Source of the DNA: Chryseobacterium turcicum
GTDB taxonomy: Bacteria > Bacteroidota > Bacteroidia > Flavobacteriales > Weeksellaceae
Direction: 5' to 3'
DNA length: 64,000 bases
Assembly (NCBI RefSeq): GCF_021010565.1
Contig: NZ_JAJNAY010000001.1
Coordinates: 2,212,001 to 2,276,000 of the forward strand
The notes under the pieces were generated by a model that saw only the letters and a list, made by a program, of their open reading frames with translations, ran no database searches and was not told where the DNA came from. Position numbers and translations under genes: made by a program. Positions within the stretch are counted from its first letter, which is position 1, and the number at the start of each line of letters is the position of its first letter. This document shows, one piece after another, positions 26,396 through 35,084 of this stretch.

Positions 26396-26540
26396 GCAAT
26401 TATCTGCGTAAGGGATAGGAATGAAAAGCCCACAGCAAAAGCCGGAATATGCGGCGGTGCGAGGACTTGTAATGAATAGCCCGACCCAAATGAGTGAATG
26501 GAGCGAAGCGGAATGAAGGAGTGAGGGATACGCCCAAAGT
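26396..26540 (+). ncRNA. Structured non-coding RNA, Flavobacteriia type
   Basis: A stretch visibly richer in G and C than its surroundings, with no convincing ORF. GCGTA (26406-26410) can pair with TACGC (26529-26533) as a closing stem; AGGGATAG lies just inside the 5' side, GATAGCCCGACCC-like ATAGCCCGACCC near 26477, and GGGATACGCCC closes the 3' side, with internal GCC/GGC hairpins between. I recall this GGGATAG...AGCCCGACCC...ACGCCC arrangement as a recurrent element in Flavobacteriia genomes; it may be the Rfam Flavo-1 motif, which I cannot verify here. A promoter box lies immediately upstream. No terminator is evident, so it could be a leader of rpmI. Ends are approximate. Confidence 0.55.
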
Positions 26541-26643
26541 AATGTAACAATATAAAAGTCTAACAATGTAACAATCATTGATACACTGACAAATTGCTAC
26601 ACTTGAAAACAGTATTGATAACAAAAACATAAAAAAGCAAACA
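26541..26643. repeat. AATGTAACAAT-rich spacer before rpmI
   Basis: AATGTAACAAT occurs at 26541-26551 and again at about 26566-26576, followed by the related ATTGATACACTGACAAATTG. Such degenerate CAATGTAAC repeats are, to my memory, common between genes in this group. No coding capacity. Confidence 0.4.
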
Positions 26644-26841
26644 ATGCCAAAATTAAAAACGAAATCAGGTGCTAAGAAACGTTTTGCTCTTACCGGTTCT
26701 GGAAAGATCAAAAGAAAAAACGCTTACAAAAGTCACATCTTAACTAAGAAAGAAACTAAGCAGAAGAGAAATCTTACTACTACTTCTTACGTAGCTAAAG
26801 TGGATGAGAAAGGCGTTAAGCGTCAATTAGCAATTAAGTAG
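26644..26841 (+). CDS. rpmI: 50S ribosomal protein L35
   Basis: A 65-residue basic protein beginning [31 protein letters not shown], the standard L35 signature, part of the large ribosomal subunit. It precedes rplT as in nearly all bacteria; the 117-bp gap between them contains a palindrome that may be regulatory. Confidence 0.97.
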   Translation: MPKLKTKSGAKKRFALTGSGKIKRKNAYKSHILTKKETKQKRNLTTTSYVAKVDEKGVKRQLAIK

Positions 26842-26916
26842 TTTTTATAAATCTTATTCGGTTTATAAGAATTCAAACAAATTCAACATTTTAACCCTGA
26901 AACGGTGCACCCAAGA

Positions 26917-26930
26917 ACAACAATTGTTGT
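26917..26930. promoter_or_regulatory. Palindrome in the rpmI-rplT gap
   Basis: A perfect 14-bp palindrome ACAACAATTGTTGT, preceded by the 8-bp palindrome GGTGCACC (26904-26911). As RNA, these could form part of an L20 autoregulatory site; L20 represses its operon in other bacteria, but this structure does not match one I know. Confidence 0.3.
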
Positions 26931-26958
26931 CGCCCTTTTCAAAAAAACAATTTAAATT

Positions 26959-27303
26959 ATGCCAAGATCAGTAAATGCCGTAGCTTCTAGAGCGCGCAGA
27001 AAGAAAATAATCAAACAAGCTAAAGGTTTTTTCGGTAGAAGAAAGAACGTTTGGACTGTTGCTAAAAACGCGGTACAAAAAGCAATGCAATATGCTTACC
27101 GTGGAAGAAAAGAGAAAAAGAGAAATTTCAGATCACTTTGGATCATGCGTATTAACGCAGGAGCTAGAGAGCATGGAATGTCTTACTCTCAGTTTATGGG
27201 AGCTCTTAAAAAGAACAACATTGAATTAAACAGAAAAGTTCTTGCTGATTTAGCAATGAATCACCCTGAAGCTTTCAAAGCAGTTGTAGATCAAGTAAAA
27301 TAA
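26959..27303 (+). CDS. rplT: 50S ribosomal protein L20
   Basis: A 114-residue basic protein, [30 protein letters not shown], the typical L20 long N-terminal helix, then the globular RNA-binding part ([27 protein letters not shown]). It binds 23S rRNA early in 50S assembly and is often the autoregulator of the rpmI-rplT operon. A strong terminator follows. Confidence 0.97.
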   Translation: MPRSVNAVASRARRKKIIKQAKGFFGRRKNVWTVAKNAVQKAMQYAYRGRKEKKRNFRSLWIMRINAGAREHGMSYSQFMGALKKNNIELNRKVLADLAMNHPEAFKAVVDQVK

Positions 27304-27330
27304 TGTAAAATTTTTTGTTATCAATATAAG

Positions 27331-27358
27331 ATCCCGAGTTTTTTGCTCGGGATTTTTT
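27331..27358 (+). terminator. Terminator of rplT
   Basis: ATCCCGAG (27331-27338), 7-nt loop, CTCGGGAT (27346-27353), T6. Its loop also carries the -33 TTTG of the next promoter. Confidence 0.85.
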
Positions 27359-27373
27359 TATTATCTACATTTG
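27342..27373 (+). promoter_or_regulatory. Promoter of the M28 peptidase gene, overlapping the rplT terminator
   Basis: TTTG (27342-27345), 20 nt, TACATTTG (27366-27373): a full Bacteroidota promoter. It decides the gene start, because the possible TTG start at 27371 lies in the promoter while GTG at 27401 lies downstream. Confidence 0.7.
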
Positions 27374-27400
27374 CGTATTATTAAAGTACCATCATTTAAA

Positions 27401-28579
27401 GTGAAAAAATTAACAGGTCTTCTACTTCTTTCTTTGGCATCATATAATTTGAATGCACAAAATTTTATTCAGGCTTATCAAACAAGAGCGAATCAGATTA
27501 CTCAAACCAATATTAATACGCTGCTTCAGGAATTTGCAAGCTATGGCGTAAAAACCACAGGTTCTGCGGCAAATACAAATGCATTGAATTGGCTTAAGGC
27601 TAAGTATCAATCTTTTGGTTATACTACAAGTCAGATTACAGAAGATTCTTTTACTTATGGTAGCTCAACTTCTAAGAACTTAATTATTACTAAAACTGGG
27701 ACTTTGTATCCTAATACCTATGTCATTATTTGCGGGCATTATGACACTGTAAACGGACCCGGGGTAAGTGATAATGGAAGCGGAACTTCAATTCTATTGG
27801 AAGCTGCAAGAATTTTAAAAGATGTTCCTACGGAATATTCGGTTAAATTTATTCATTTTTCTGGTGAAGAGCAAGGATTGGTAGGAAGTAATCATTATGT
27901 AAATAATGTTGTTTTTCAAAATAACGCTCGTCAAATGACTATTAAAGTTGTCTTTAATATTGATCAGGTTGGCGGACAGATTGGAAATATCAACGATACA
28001 ATTACCTGCGAAAGCGATCAAACATCTACCACAGGAACAACAGGAAATAATGCTGCGTCACTTTTAAAGACTCAAGAATTAGCAAATTGCACAACATTAT
28101 ACTCTCCTCTTCAGGTAAATATGTCGAATGCTTACGCATCTGATTATATGCCATTTGAAAATAGAGGCGATATTATTACTGGGTTTTATGAAACAGAAAG
28201 AAGTAATAATGAACATAGTGTAAATGATACTTATGCAAATATTGATCCTGTGTATGTATTTAATGTAGGAAAAGCAGCGGTTGGCGCTTTGCAACATTTT
28301 GCAGTCGCAACTTCGGTTTTAGGAACTCATGAGAGCAGTCAAAATAAACTGGAATCTATTAAAATTTATCCAAATCCGGCAAAAGATATTTTGAATATTG
28401 AAACTCCGAAAGAGATTAAAAACTTCAGTTTTGAGATAAAAGATATGAATGGAAGGCTCATTTCAACCTATGAAAATGAAACAACAATTAATGTTTCAAA
28501 ATTATCAAACGGCGTTTATCTGTGTACGGTAAAATCTGATGGAGAAACGATTACGAAAAAAGTGATTATTGAAAAATAA
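27401..28579 (+). CDS. Secreted M28-family metallopeptidase with T9SS sorting domain
   Basis: 392 residues from GTG at 27401, which begins a proper signal peptide (MKKLTGLLLLSLASYNLNAQ). The catalytic domain is a zinc aminopeptidase of family M28: ICGHYDTVNGPGVSDNGSGTSILLEAARIL near 108-137 holds the first His/Asp ligands, HFSGEEQGLVGSNHYV near 150-165 the catalytic Glu pair, and FNIDQVGG another Asp. The C terminus is a T9SS sorting domain (SIKIYPNPAKDILNIETP...GVYLCTVKSDGETITKKVIIEK). It should act outside the cell on peptides. Confidence 0.92.
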   Translation: MKKLTGLLLLSLASYNLNAQNFIQAYQTRANQITQTNINTLLQEFASYGVKTTGSAANTNALNWLKAKYQSFGYTTSQITEDSFTYGSSTSKNLIITKTGTLYPNTYVIICGHYDTVNGPGVSDNGSGTSILLEAARILKDVPTEYSVKFIHFSGEEQGLVGSNHYVNNVVFQNNARQMTIKVVFNIDQVGGQIGNINDTITCESDQTSTTGTTGNNAASLLKTQELANCTTLYSPLQVNMSNAYASDYMPFENRGDIITGFYETERSNNEHSVNDTYANIDPVYVFNVGKAAVGALQHFAVATSVLGTHESSQNKLESIKIYPNPAKDILNIETPKEIKNFSFEIKDMNGRLISTYENETTINVSKLSNGVYLCTVKSDGETITKKVIIEK

Positions 28580-28621
28580 GGAAGTATAAAATATATTTTG
28601 CTTTTCAATTTGTAAAAGTTC

Positions 28622-28676
28622 TTTGCCACTAATGCACGAATATTTTTCTAAATAATATTCATGCATTAGTGGCAAA
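28622..28676. repeat. Long-stem hairpin between convergent genes (GCCACTAATGCA repeat)
   Basis: A 23-bp stem, TTTGCCACTAATGCA and beyond, with one mismatch and a 9-nt loop (28622-28644 with 28654-28676). It lies between the M28 gene and hisIE, which converge, so it may terminate both; the long GC-containing arms also suggest a dispersed REP-like unit. Confidence 0.65.
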
Positions 28677-28688
28677 ATATATTATAAG

Positions 28689-29276
28689 CTACTTATTTCT
28701 CGCTAAAAGTATTTCTTCAATATCTGTTAACGTTACATTTTTAGCTTTCAGTAAAATTAAAAAGTGATACAGTAAATCTGCTGCCTCATTTTTGAACAGA
28801 TTATCATTATCATCTTTGGCTTCTATCACTAATTCTACCGCCTCCTCTCCTACTTTTTGAGCTACTTTATTGATTCCTTTTTCGTAGAGAGAATAGGTAT
28901 AGGAATCTTGAATTTTATCATCAATTCGCTGGCCGATTTTTTCTTCTAATTCATACAAAAATCCTTTAACATTTTTTTCTCCAAAGCAGCTGAAGCTTCC
29001 GGTATGGCAAACTGTATTTGTTGGAACTGCTTTAATTAAGATGGTATCTTGATCACAATCTATATCCATACTTTTTACGGCTAAAAAATTTCCAGATTCT
29101 TCGCCTTTAGTCCATAATCTGTTTTTTGAACGGCTAAAAAAAGTAACGACTCTTTCTTTTTTTGTCTTGTTAAAAGCTTCTTCGTTCATATAGCCCAACA
29201 TCAAAACCTGCAAAGTTCTTTCGTCCTGAATAATGACGGGAACGAGCCCATTTGTTTTGTTAAAATCTACTTTCAT
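28689..29276 (-). CDS. hisIE: Bifunctional phosphoribosyl-AMP cyclohydrolase / phosphoribosyl-ATP pyrophosphatase
   Basis: 195 residues joining two histidine enzymes. His[29 protein letters not shown] and the metal site [15 protein letters not shown] with HTGSFSCF. HisE (about 105-195): [36 protein letters not shown], a MazG-like helical domain. Together they do steps 2 and 3 of histidine synthesis. Its ATG overlaps the hisF stop by 4 bp. Last gene of the operon. Confidence 0.96.
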   Translation of the reverse strand: MKVDFNKTNGLVPVIIQDERTLQVLMLGYMNEEAFNKTKKERVVTFFSRSKNRLWTKGEESGNFLAVKSMDIDCDQDTILIKAVPTNTVCHTGSFSCFGEKNVKGFLYELEEKIGQRIDDKIQDSYTYSLYEKGINKVAQKVGEEAVELVIEAKDDNDNLFKNEAADLLYHFLILLKAKNVTLTDIEEILLARNK

Positions 29277-30025
29277 CTTACTTCAATATTTTTATTTTTC
29301 AATTCATTTTTTAAATCATTAATTTTAATTTCATCAAAGTGAAAAATACTCGCCGCCAAGGCTCCTGTTGCTTTGGTTTGAGTAAAAACATTTTCAAAAT
29401 CTTGAGTTTTACCGGCGCCGCCCGAAGCAATTGCCGGAATATTTACAGCATCAGCAATCAGTTGCGTTAATCTTACATCAAAACCATTTTTGGTTCCGTC
29501 ACCATCCATTGATGTGAGAAGAATTTCGCCTGCACCCAATTCTTCTACTTTTTTAGACCAATCTAAAGTTTTTAAATGAGTCAATTCTCTTCCGCCTTTC
29601 ACAAAAACCCAATCGGTTTCATTAATCAATTTTGTATCAATAGCGACAACAATACATTGGCTTCCAAATTCTTTAGCCAAATTAGAAATAAGTTTTGGAT
29701 TTTTTACCGCTGAAGAATTAATGCTTATTTTATCTGCTCCGGCTTCCAAGAGTTTTCTTACATCTTCAACAGAAGAAATTCCGCCTCCGACGGTAAATGG
29801 AATACTGAGTTCTTTTGATATATTCTTAACTAATTCAACGAAAGTTTTTCGTTCTTCAATAGTTGCAGTAATATCCAAGAAAACCAATTCATCAGCTCCT
29901 TCATTTTCATATTTTTTGGCTAATTCGATAGGGTTTCCGGCGTTTCTTAAACCTTTAAAATTGATACCCTTTACGGTTGTTCCGTCTTTTATATCCAAAC
30001 ATGGGATAATTCTTTTTTTTAACAT
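29273..30025 (-). CDS. hisF: Imidazole glycerol phosphate synthase, cyclase subunit
   Basis: A 250-residue TIM barrel. [19 protein letters not shown] contains the catalytic Asp11-type residue, [33 protein letters not shown] and [15 protein letters not shown] carry the second catalytic Asp and the phosphate sites, and [14 protein letters not shown] is the last phosphate loop. It works with HisH to make IGP and AICAR. It is separated from hisA by a 360-bp repeat region, unlike the other tightly packed his genes. Confidence 0.97.
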   Translation of the reverse strand: MLKKRIIPCLDIKDGTTVKGINFKGLRNAGNPIELAKKYENEGADELVFLDITATIEERKTFVELVKNISKELSIPFTVGGGISSVEDVRKLLEAGADKISINSSAVKNPKLISNLAKEFGSQCIVVAIDTKLINETDWVFVKGGRELTHLKTLDWSKKVEELGAGEILLTSMDGDGTKNGFDVRLTQLIADAVNIPAIASGGAGKTQDFENVFTQTKATGALAASIFHFDEIKINDLKNELKNKNIEVR

Positions 30026-30041
30026 TTTATTACGTTTTTTA

Positions 30042-30389
30042 ATAGGGTTTTCACCCTATTCTTTATTAAATCGTCCCTTTTAGGACTTCAATTAGAAAAC
30101 TAATTTCATCCGCTAAAAAATCTTTGATTTTTAAAAACTTACGTGTTCTTCTAAAGCAGTTAGTAGTCACTTACAATTTCTAATGTGTTAAAAAAAATGT
30201 GTTTTTACTACCGCGAATATTGATAGGATTTTCATCCTATTCTTTATTAAACCGTCCCGTTGGGACTTAAGTTGTTTGATGTTTAACACCCGCTAAAAAA
30301 TCTTTGATTTTTAAAAACTTAGGTGTTCTTCTAAAACAGTTAGTAGTCACTTACAATTTCTAAAGTGTTAAAAAAACTTTTGTGGTTAA
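30042..30389. repeat. Two-copy 180-bp tandem repeat inside the his operon
   Basis: Copy 1 starts at 30042 and copy 2 at 30223, a period of 180-181 bp. Each copy has a hairpin ATAGG(g/a)TTTTCA(c/t)CCTAT, then CTTTATTAAA(t/c)CGTCCC with a second small hairpin GTCC...GGAC, and then about 85 nearly identical bases starting CGCTAAAAAATCTTTGATTT. Copy 2 ends in CTTTTGTGGTTAA, the terminal motif of the inverted-repeat family seen at 14481 and 21305. There is no ORF. It occupies the gap between hisA and hisF. Confidence 0.85.
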
Positions 30390-31099
30390 ACAAAATCCTG
30401 TAATTCTTTCAGTCTAATTTTTTCCTCGTAAATCGCTTTTCCGATAATTGTTCCGCTGCATCCAATTTCCTTCATTGTGTAGACATCTTCAATACATGAA
30501 ATTCCGCCACTTGCAATCAATTGAATTGTAGCTTTATCTAAAATTTCCTGATACAATTCTGTGGAAGCTCCCTGCAACATTCCGTCTTTTGAAATATCGG
30601 TACAAATCACATTTTTAATACCTTTTTTCTGATAATCAAGAATAAAATCAATTACATTTTCATTACTTTCTTCAAGCCATCCTGAGGTTTTTATTGTTCT
30701 ATTTTCACAATCAGCTCCCAAAATAATTTTTTCTGAACCGTATTTTTTAATTAATTCCAAACAAAACTCAGGGTTTTGAATCGCGATACTTCCGATAGTA
30801 ATTTGTTTTGCTCCACAATTAAAGGCAATTTCTATATCTTCTAAAGTTTTTAAACCACCTCCAAAATCAATTTGTAATGAAGTTTCTTTTGCAATATTTT
30901 CCAGTACTTTTTGGTTGACAATATGTTTTGATTTTGCGCCATCCAAATCCACCAAATGCAAATATTTAATCCCAAAATTTTCAAATTCTTTGGCAACTTC
31001 TACAGGATTTTCATTGTAAATTTTTTGTGTGTTATAATCACCTTTTGAAAGACGTACACATTTTCCATCAATAATATCAATGGCAGGAATAATTTTCAT
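30386..31099 (-). CDS. hisA: ProFAR isomerase
   Basis: A 237-residue TIM barrel paralogous to His[23 protein letters not shown] with the catalytic Asp, [56 protein letters not shown] (second catalytic Asp) and [13 protein letters not shown]. It catalyses step 4 of histidine synthesis. It starts 2 bp from hisH on the upstream side. Confidence 0.96.
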   Translation of the reverse strand: MKIIPAIDIIDGKCVRLSKGDYNTQKIYNENPVEVAKEFENFGIKYLHLVDLDGAKSKHIVNQKVLENIAKETSLQIDFGGGLKTLEDIEIAFNCGAKQITIGSIAIQNPEFCLELIKKYGSEKIILGADCENRTIKTSGWLEESNENVIDFILDYQKKGIKNVICTDISKDGMLQGASTELYQEILDKATIQLIASGGISCIEDVYTMKEIGCSGTIIGKAIYEEKIRLKELQDFV

Positions 31100-31101
31100 T
31101 T

Positions 31102-31680
31102 TTAAAGTTTTAAAAAATTGTTTAATAATAAGCTTCCTATTGCCCCAGATTTTTCAGGATGAAACTGCATCGCGTAGAAATTATCTTTTAGCAAAGAAGC
31201 ACTGAATGGCAAAATATAATCACAAACTGAAGTGGTATTTTCAGATAATTCGCAATAAAAACTATGCACAAAATAAACATCATTATCTTCTATAATCTCT
31301 GAAAAAATAGAAGATTTAAAATTTGAAATTGTATTCCAACCCATATGTGGAACAATATTTTTTGCAGGAAATTTCTTTACATTAATATCAAAAATTCCCA
31401 TTCCGACAGTATTTCCTTCTTCATTGTTTTTACACATCAGCTGCATTCCTAAACAAATTCCCAAAACAGGTTGTTTTAAAGTTGGAATTAACTGATCCAA
31501 ACCTTTTTCCTTTAAAATTTTCATCGTGGAAGAAGCCTCACCAACACCAGGAAAAATCACTTTATCTGCTTTTTTTATCAACTCAAAATCATCCGTAACA
31601 ATAGATTTCACATTTAATCTATTCAAAGCATTTTGTACAGAATTCACATTTCCGCCGTTATATTTTATAATCGCAATCAT
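31102..31680 (-). CDS. hisH: Imidazole glycerol phosphate synthase, glutaminase subunit
   Basis: A 192-residue class I glutamine amidotransferase. The nucleophile Cys is in [11 protein letters not shown] (near residue 75), and the His-Glu pair is in [13 protein letters not shown] near residue 175. It supplies ammonia to HisF. Packed between hisB and hisA with 1- and 2-bp gaps. Confidence 0.96.
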   Translation of the reverse strand: MIAIIKYNGGNVNSVQNALNRLNVKSIVTDDFELIKKADKVIFPGVGEASSTMKILKEKGLDQLIPTLKQPVLGICLGMQLMCKNNEEGNTVGMGIFDINVKKFPAKNIVPHMGWNTISNFKSSIFSEIIEDNDVYFVHSFYCELSENTTSVCDYILPFSASLLKDNFYAMQFHPEKSGAIGSLLLNNFLKL

Positions 31681-31681
31681 T

Positions 31682-32776
31682 TTATAAACTTCCTTTGGTT
31701 GATGGTAAATTAAAATTCTTATCCGTTTGATTAACCGCCATTTTTATCGATTTTGCAAATGCTTTAAAAATAGATTCAATCTTATGATGCTCATTTTCAC
31801 CTTCACCTTTAATATTTACATTACATTTGGCCGAATCGGCGAAAGATTTAAAGAAGTGCTGAAACATTTCCGTTGGAACATCACCAATTTTCTCTCTTTT
31901 AAAATCAACCTCCCAAACCATCCAAGGTCGCCCTCCAAAATCAATGGTAACTTGCGCCAAACAATCATCCATCGGAAGAAGAAAACCATATCTTTCAATT
32001 CCTTTTTTCTTGCCTAAAGCCTTTAAAATAGCTTCTCCCAAAACAATTCCGGTATCTTCAATCGTATGATGTTCATCCACTTGCAAATCTCCTTTTACTT
32101 TAATTTTTAAATCTAAATTTCCATGTTTTGAAATTTGTTCTAGCATATGATCGAAAAAGTGTAAACCTGTTGAGATTTCAGATTTTCCGCTTCCATCGAG
32201 ATTGACTTCAATTTCAATTTCGGTTTCATTCGTTTTTCTGAAAACTTTAGCCTTTCTTGGAATTTGCTTTAAATATTGGTAGATTTCGCTCCAATTCTCA
32301 GTTGTTAACTGAGAATTTTTATTGATTGATTTATTAATGAAAATTGCTTTTGAGCCTAAGTTTTGAGCCAACTGGATATCCGTAATTCTGTCTCCAATCA
32401 CGAAAGAATTTTTCAAATCATAATCTCCATAAATATATTTTCCCAACATTCCGGTTTGTGGTTTTCTAGTTGGCAAATTTTCATGCTCAAAACTTTTATC
32501 TATTAAAATATCACTGAAAATAATTCCTTCATTTTCAAAAGCTTTCAGCATCTTTTCATGTGGTTTTATGAAGTCTTTAAAAGGAAAACTCTCCGTTCCC
32601 AAACCATCCTGATTTGTCACTATTACCAGTTCAAAATCAAGTTCTTTGGCAATTTTTGAAAGGTTTTGAAAAACTCCGGGATAGAATTCAAGTTTTTCTA
32701 AAGAATCTACCTGAAAATCTGTTGGCGGTTCTAAAATTAATGTTCCGTCACGGTCTATAAATAATACTTTTTTCAT
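31682..32776 (-). CDS. hisB: Bifunctional histidinol-phosphatase / imidazoleglycerol-phosphate dehydratase
   Basis: 364 residues, a fusion. Residues 1-165 are the HAD-type histidinol phosphatase with [10 protein letters not shown] (nucleophile Asp8, Asp10), VTNQDG and [17 protein letters not shown]. Residues from about 175 are the dehydratase: [46 protein letters not shown] and [17 protein letters not shown] supply the metal-binding His residues. The same fusion exists in E. coli. It carries out steps 6 and 8 of the pathway. Confidence 0.97.
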   Translation of the reverse strand: MKKVLFIDRDGTLILEPPTDFQVDSLEKLEFYPGVFQNLSKIAKELDFELVIVTNQDGLGTESFPFKDFIKPHEKMLKAFENEGIIFSDILIDKSFEHENLPTRKPQTGMLGKYIYGDYDLKNSFVIGDRITDIQLAQNLGSKAIFINKSINKNSQLTTENWSEIYQYLKQIPRKAKVFRKTNETEIEIEVNLDGSGKSEISTGLHFFDHMLEQISKHGNLDLKIKVKGDLQVDEHHTIEDTGIVLGEAILKALGKKKGIERYGFLLPMDDCLAQVTIDFGGRPWMVWEVDFKREKIGDVPTEMFQHFFKSFADSAKCNVNIKGEGENEHHKIESIFKAFAKSIKMAVNQTDKNFNLPSTKGSL

Positions 32777-32778
32777 GA

Positions 32779-33804
32779 TTAAATACTTTTTAAAACCTGA
32801 ATTAATTGAATATTTTCTTCTCTGGTTCCTACATTAATTCTGATACAATTTGGAATCTGAGGACTTCTTTTGCTGGTCAAAATTTCTTTTTCCAAAAGTT
32901 TATCGTACACTTTTTCTACATCTTCAAACTCAATTAAAAAAAAATTAGCATCAGTTGGATATACTTTTTTAATACAATTAACTGATTGGAATTCATTTTC
33001 TAACCATGAAATTTCATTTAAAATACTTTCTATGTTTTGCTTTAAATTTTCTTGTTTATCAATGAGTTCAATTACTTTATTCGAGCTTAAAGAATTCACA
33101 TTGTAAGGCGCTTTTACCGTATTAATTAGCCGAATAATTTCTTCAGAAGAATATGCTATTCCTACTCTTGCTCCAGCCATTCCCCAAGCTTTTGAGAAAG
33201 TCTGAAGGATAATAAGGTTAGGGTATTTTTCTAATAACTCAATACAAGATTTTTTACCTGAAAACTCAATATATGCTTCATCGACAACTACAATTCCATT
33301 GAAGTTTTTAATGTAAAACTCAATATCTTTTACAGAATTTCCGGTCGGATTATTGGGTGAACACAGAAAAAAAACTTTAGATTTAAAATCTTTTACAATT
33401 TTCAAAAAATCATCTTTTACAATCTCAAAATCTGCATTTAAATCGAGTTTTATTACTTTATTTTCATTGATAGAAGCATAAAAACCATACATTGCAAACG
33501 ATGGATTCATCATTAAAACTGAATCTTTTTTAGGTTCACAAAATACTTTTATAATCAAATCGATGAGCTCATCGCTTCCATTTCCGACTGCGATTTCATT
33601 AGCCGAAATATTTTTTACTTCTGATATTTTTTGCTTTAATTTTTTCTGAGTAGAATCAGGGTAACGACTCAGTTCTCCAAACGGACTTTCATTAGCATCC
33701 AACAAAACTGGATTTTCAAATTCATTATTGTCCCTAAAACTTACGTAAGGCTGTAATTCTAAGATATTTTTTCTTACTAAACTATTGATGTTAAATTCTT
33801 TCAT
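32779..33804 (-). CDS. hisC: Histidinol-phosphate aminotransferase
   Basis: A 341-residue fold-type I PLP enzyme. [16 protein letters not shown] at the N terminus is typical of His[36 protein letters not shown] and the PLP lysine in [16 protein letters not shown] follow, with the phosphate-binding Arg in [12 protein letters not shown] at the C terminus. It does step 7 of the pathway. Confidence 0.96.
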   Translation of the reverse strand: MKEFNINSLVRKNILELQPYVSFRDNNEFENPVLLDANESPFGELSRYPDSTQKKLKQKISEVKNISANEIAVGNGSDELIDLIIKVFCEPKKDSVLMMNPSFAMYGFYASINENKVIKLDLNADFEIVKDDFLKIVKDFKSKVFFLCSPNNPTGNSVKDIEFYIKNFNGIVVVDEAYIEFSGKKSCIELLEKYPNLIILQTFSKAWGMAGARVGIAYSSEEIIRLINTVKAPYNVNSLSSNKVIELIDKQENLKQNIESILNEISWLENEFQSVNCIKKVYPTDANFFLIEFEDVEKVYDKLLEKEILTSKRSPQIPNCIRINVGTREENIQLIQVLKSI

Positions 33805-33808
33805 TTTC

Positions 33809-35083
33809 TTATTTTAATCTGATTGATACGGCATTTTTGTGAGCAAATAATCCTTCTGCTTCGGCCATAAGCTCTATTGTTTTTCCTAAATTTTGAAGAC
33901 CTTTTTTTGATAGATTCTGAAACGTTATTTTCTTTACAAAACTGTCTAAAGAAACTCCGCTGTAATTTTTTGCAAATCCGTTTGTTGGAAGGGTGTGATT
34001 GGTACCACTCGCATAATCTCCTGCGCTTTCACAAGAATAATTTCCCAGAAAAACAGAACCAGCATTTTGTATTTTATCGATATAATTTTCAAAATTTTCG
34101 ACTGCTAGAATCAAATGTTCCGGAGCATACTGATTGCTAAATTCTAAAGCTTCATCAACCGTTTTTAACAAAATAAAATGACTGTTTTTTAATGATTCTT
34201 GAGCAAATTCATTTCTTGGAAGTTCTTTAACTTGTTTTTCTATTTCTCCGATAGTTTGATTAAAAATTTTCTTGTCTGTTGAAATAAAAATCACCTGACT
34301 GTCATTACCGTGTTCAGCCTGAGATAATAAATCTGCTGCACAGAATTCTGGAACTGCATTTTCATCGGCAATTACTAAAACTTCGCTTGGTCCAGCAGGC
34401 ATATCAATTGATACTCCGAAATGCTGAGAATACTCTTTTGCGGCAACAACAAACTGGTTTCCGGGACCAAAAATTTTGTAAACATTCGGAATGCTTTCCG
34501 TACCGAAAGTCATGGCGGCTATCGCTTGAGCACCGCCAGTTTTAAATATTTTTGTAATACCACAAAGTTTTGCGGTGTAAAGAATTGCAGGGTTGATATT
34601 TCCGTTTTTATCTGGAGGTGTACACAAAATAATTTCACTACAACCTGCTAATTGTGCAGGAATTGCCAACATTAAAACTGTAGAAAACAATGGAGCTGTT
34701 CCTCCCGGAATATAAATTCCCACTTTCTCAATAGCTCTATTTTCTCGCCAACAAACGACTCCTTTTGTAGTTTCAATTTTCTGAATTTTAGGAATTTGTG
34801 AAGCGTGAAACTTAGTAATATTTTCTTTTGCCTGTTGAATGGCAAGTTTCAATTCTTCGCTTATTAAATTTTCTGAACTTTCTAATTCTTCTTTCGAAAC
34901 TTTGATTTTTTTTACTTCTGCTCTATCAAATTTTTTATTGAAATCAATTAAAGCCTGGTTTCCATTTTTTTCAACTTCATCAAAAATATTAACGATTAAT
35001 TCTGAAAGTTGCTCTCTTTTTATTACTGGTCTTTTTATCAAGTCAGACCACGTATTTTTTGCAGGATAATTACTAATTTTCAT
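33809..35083 (-). CDS. hisD: Histidinol dehydrogenase
   Basis: A 424-residue NAD- and zinc-dependent enzyme for the last two oxidations to histidine. Signatures: YIPGGTAPLFSTVLMLAIPAQLAGC, GGAQAIAAMTFGTESIPNVYKIFGPGNQFV, DLLSQAEHGNDSQVI (catalytic Glu/His) and the metal region SCESAGDYASGTNHTLPTNGFA. Length is typical. hisG ends 1 bp before it. Confidence 0.97.
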   Translation of the reverse strand: MKISNYPAKNTWSDLIKRPVIKREQLSELIVNIFDEVEKNGNQALIDFNKKFDRAEVKKIKVSKEELESSENLISEELKLAIQQAKENITKFHASQIPKIQKIETTKGVVCWRENRAIEKVGIYIPGGTAPLFSTVLMLAIPAQLAGCSEIILCTPPDKNGNINPAILYTAKLCGITKIFKTGGAQAIAAMTFGTESIPNVYKIFGPGNQFVVAAKEYSQHFGVSIDMPAGPSEVLVIADENAVPEFCAADLLSQAEHGNDSQVIFISTDKKIFNQTIGEIEKQVKELPRNEFAQESLKNSHFILLKTVDEALEFSNQYAPEHLILAVENFENYIDKIQNAGSVFLGNYSCESAGDYASGTNHTLPTNGFAKNYSGVSLDSFVKKITFQNLSKKGLQNLGKTIELMAEAEGLFAHKNAVSIRLK

Positions 35084-35084
35084 C

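Noticed and set aside
26285..26711. Several short ORFs on both strands over the infC-rpmI gap
   Set aside because: They overlap each other and the structured RNA, have no family-like composition and are better explained as chance frames in GC-richer RNA sequence.
30042..30389. Possible CRISPR array (direct repeats with spacing)
   Set aside because: Only two copies with a 180-bp period and nearly identical intervening sequence; no 25-40 bp repeat with unique spacers and no cas genes.
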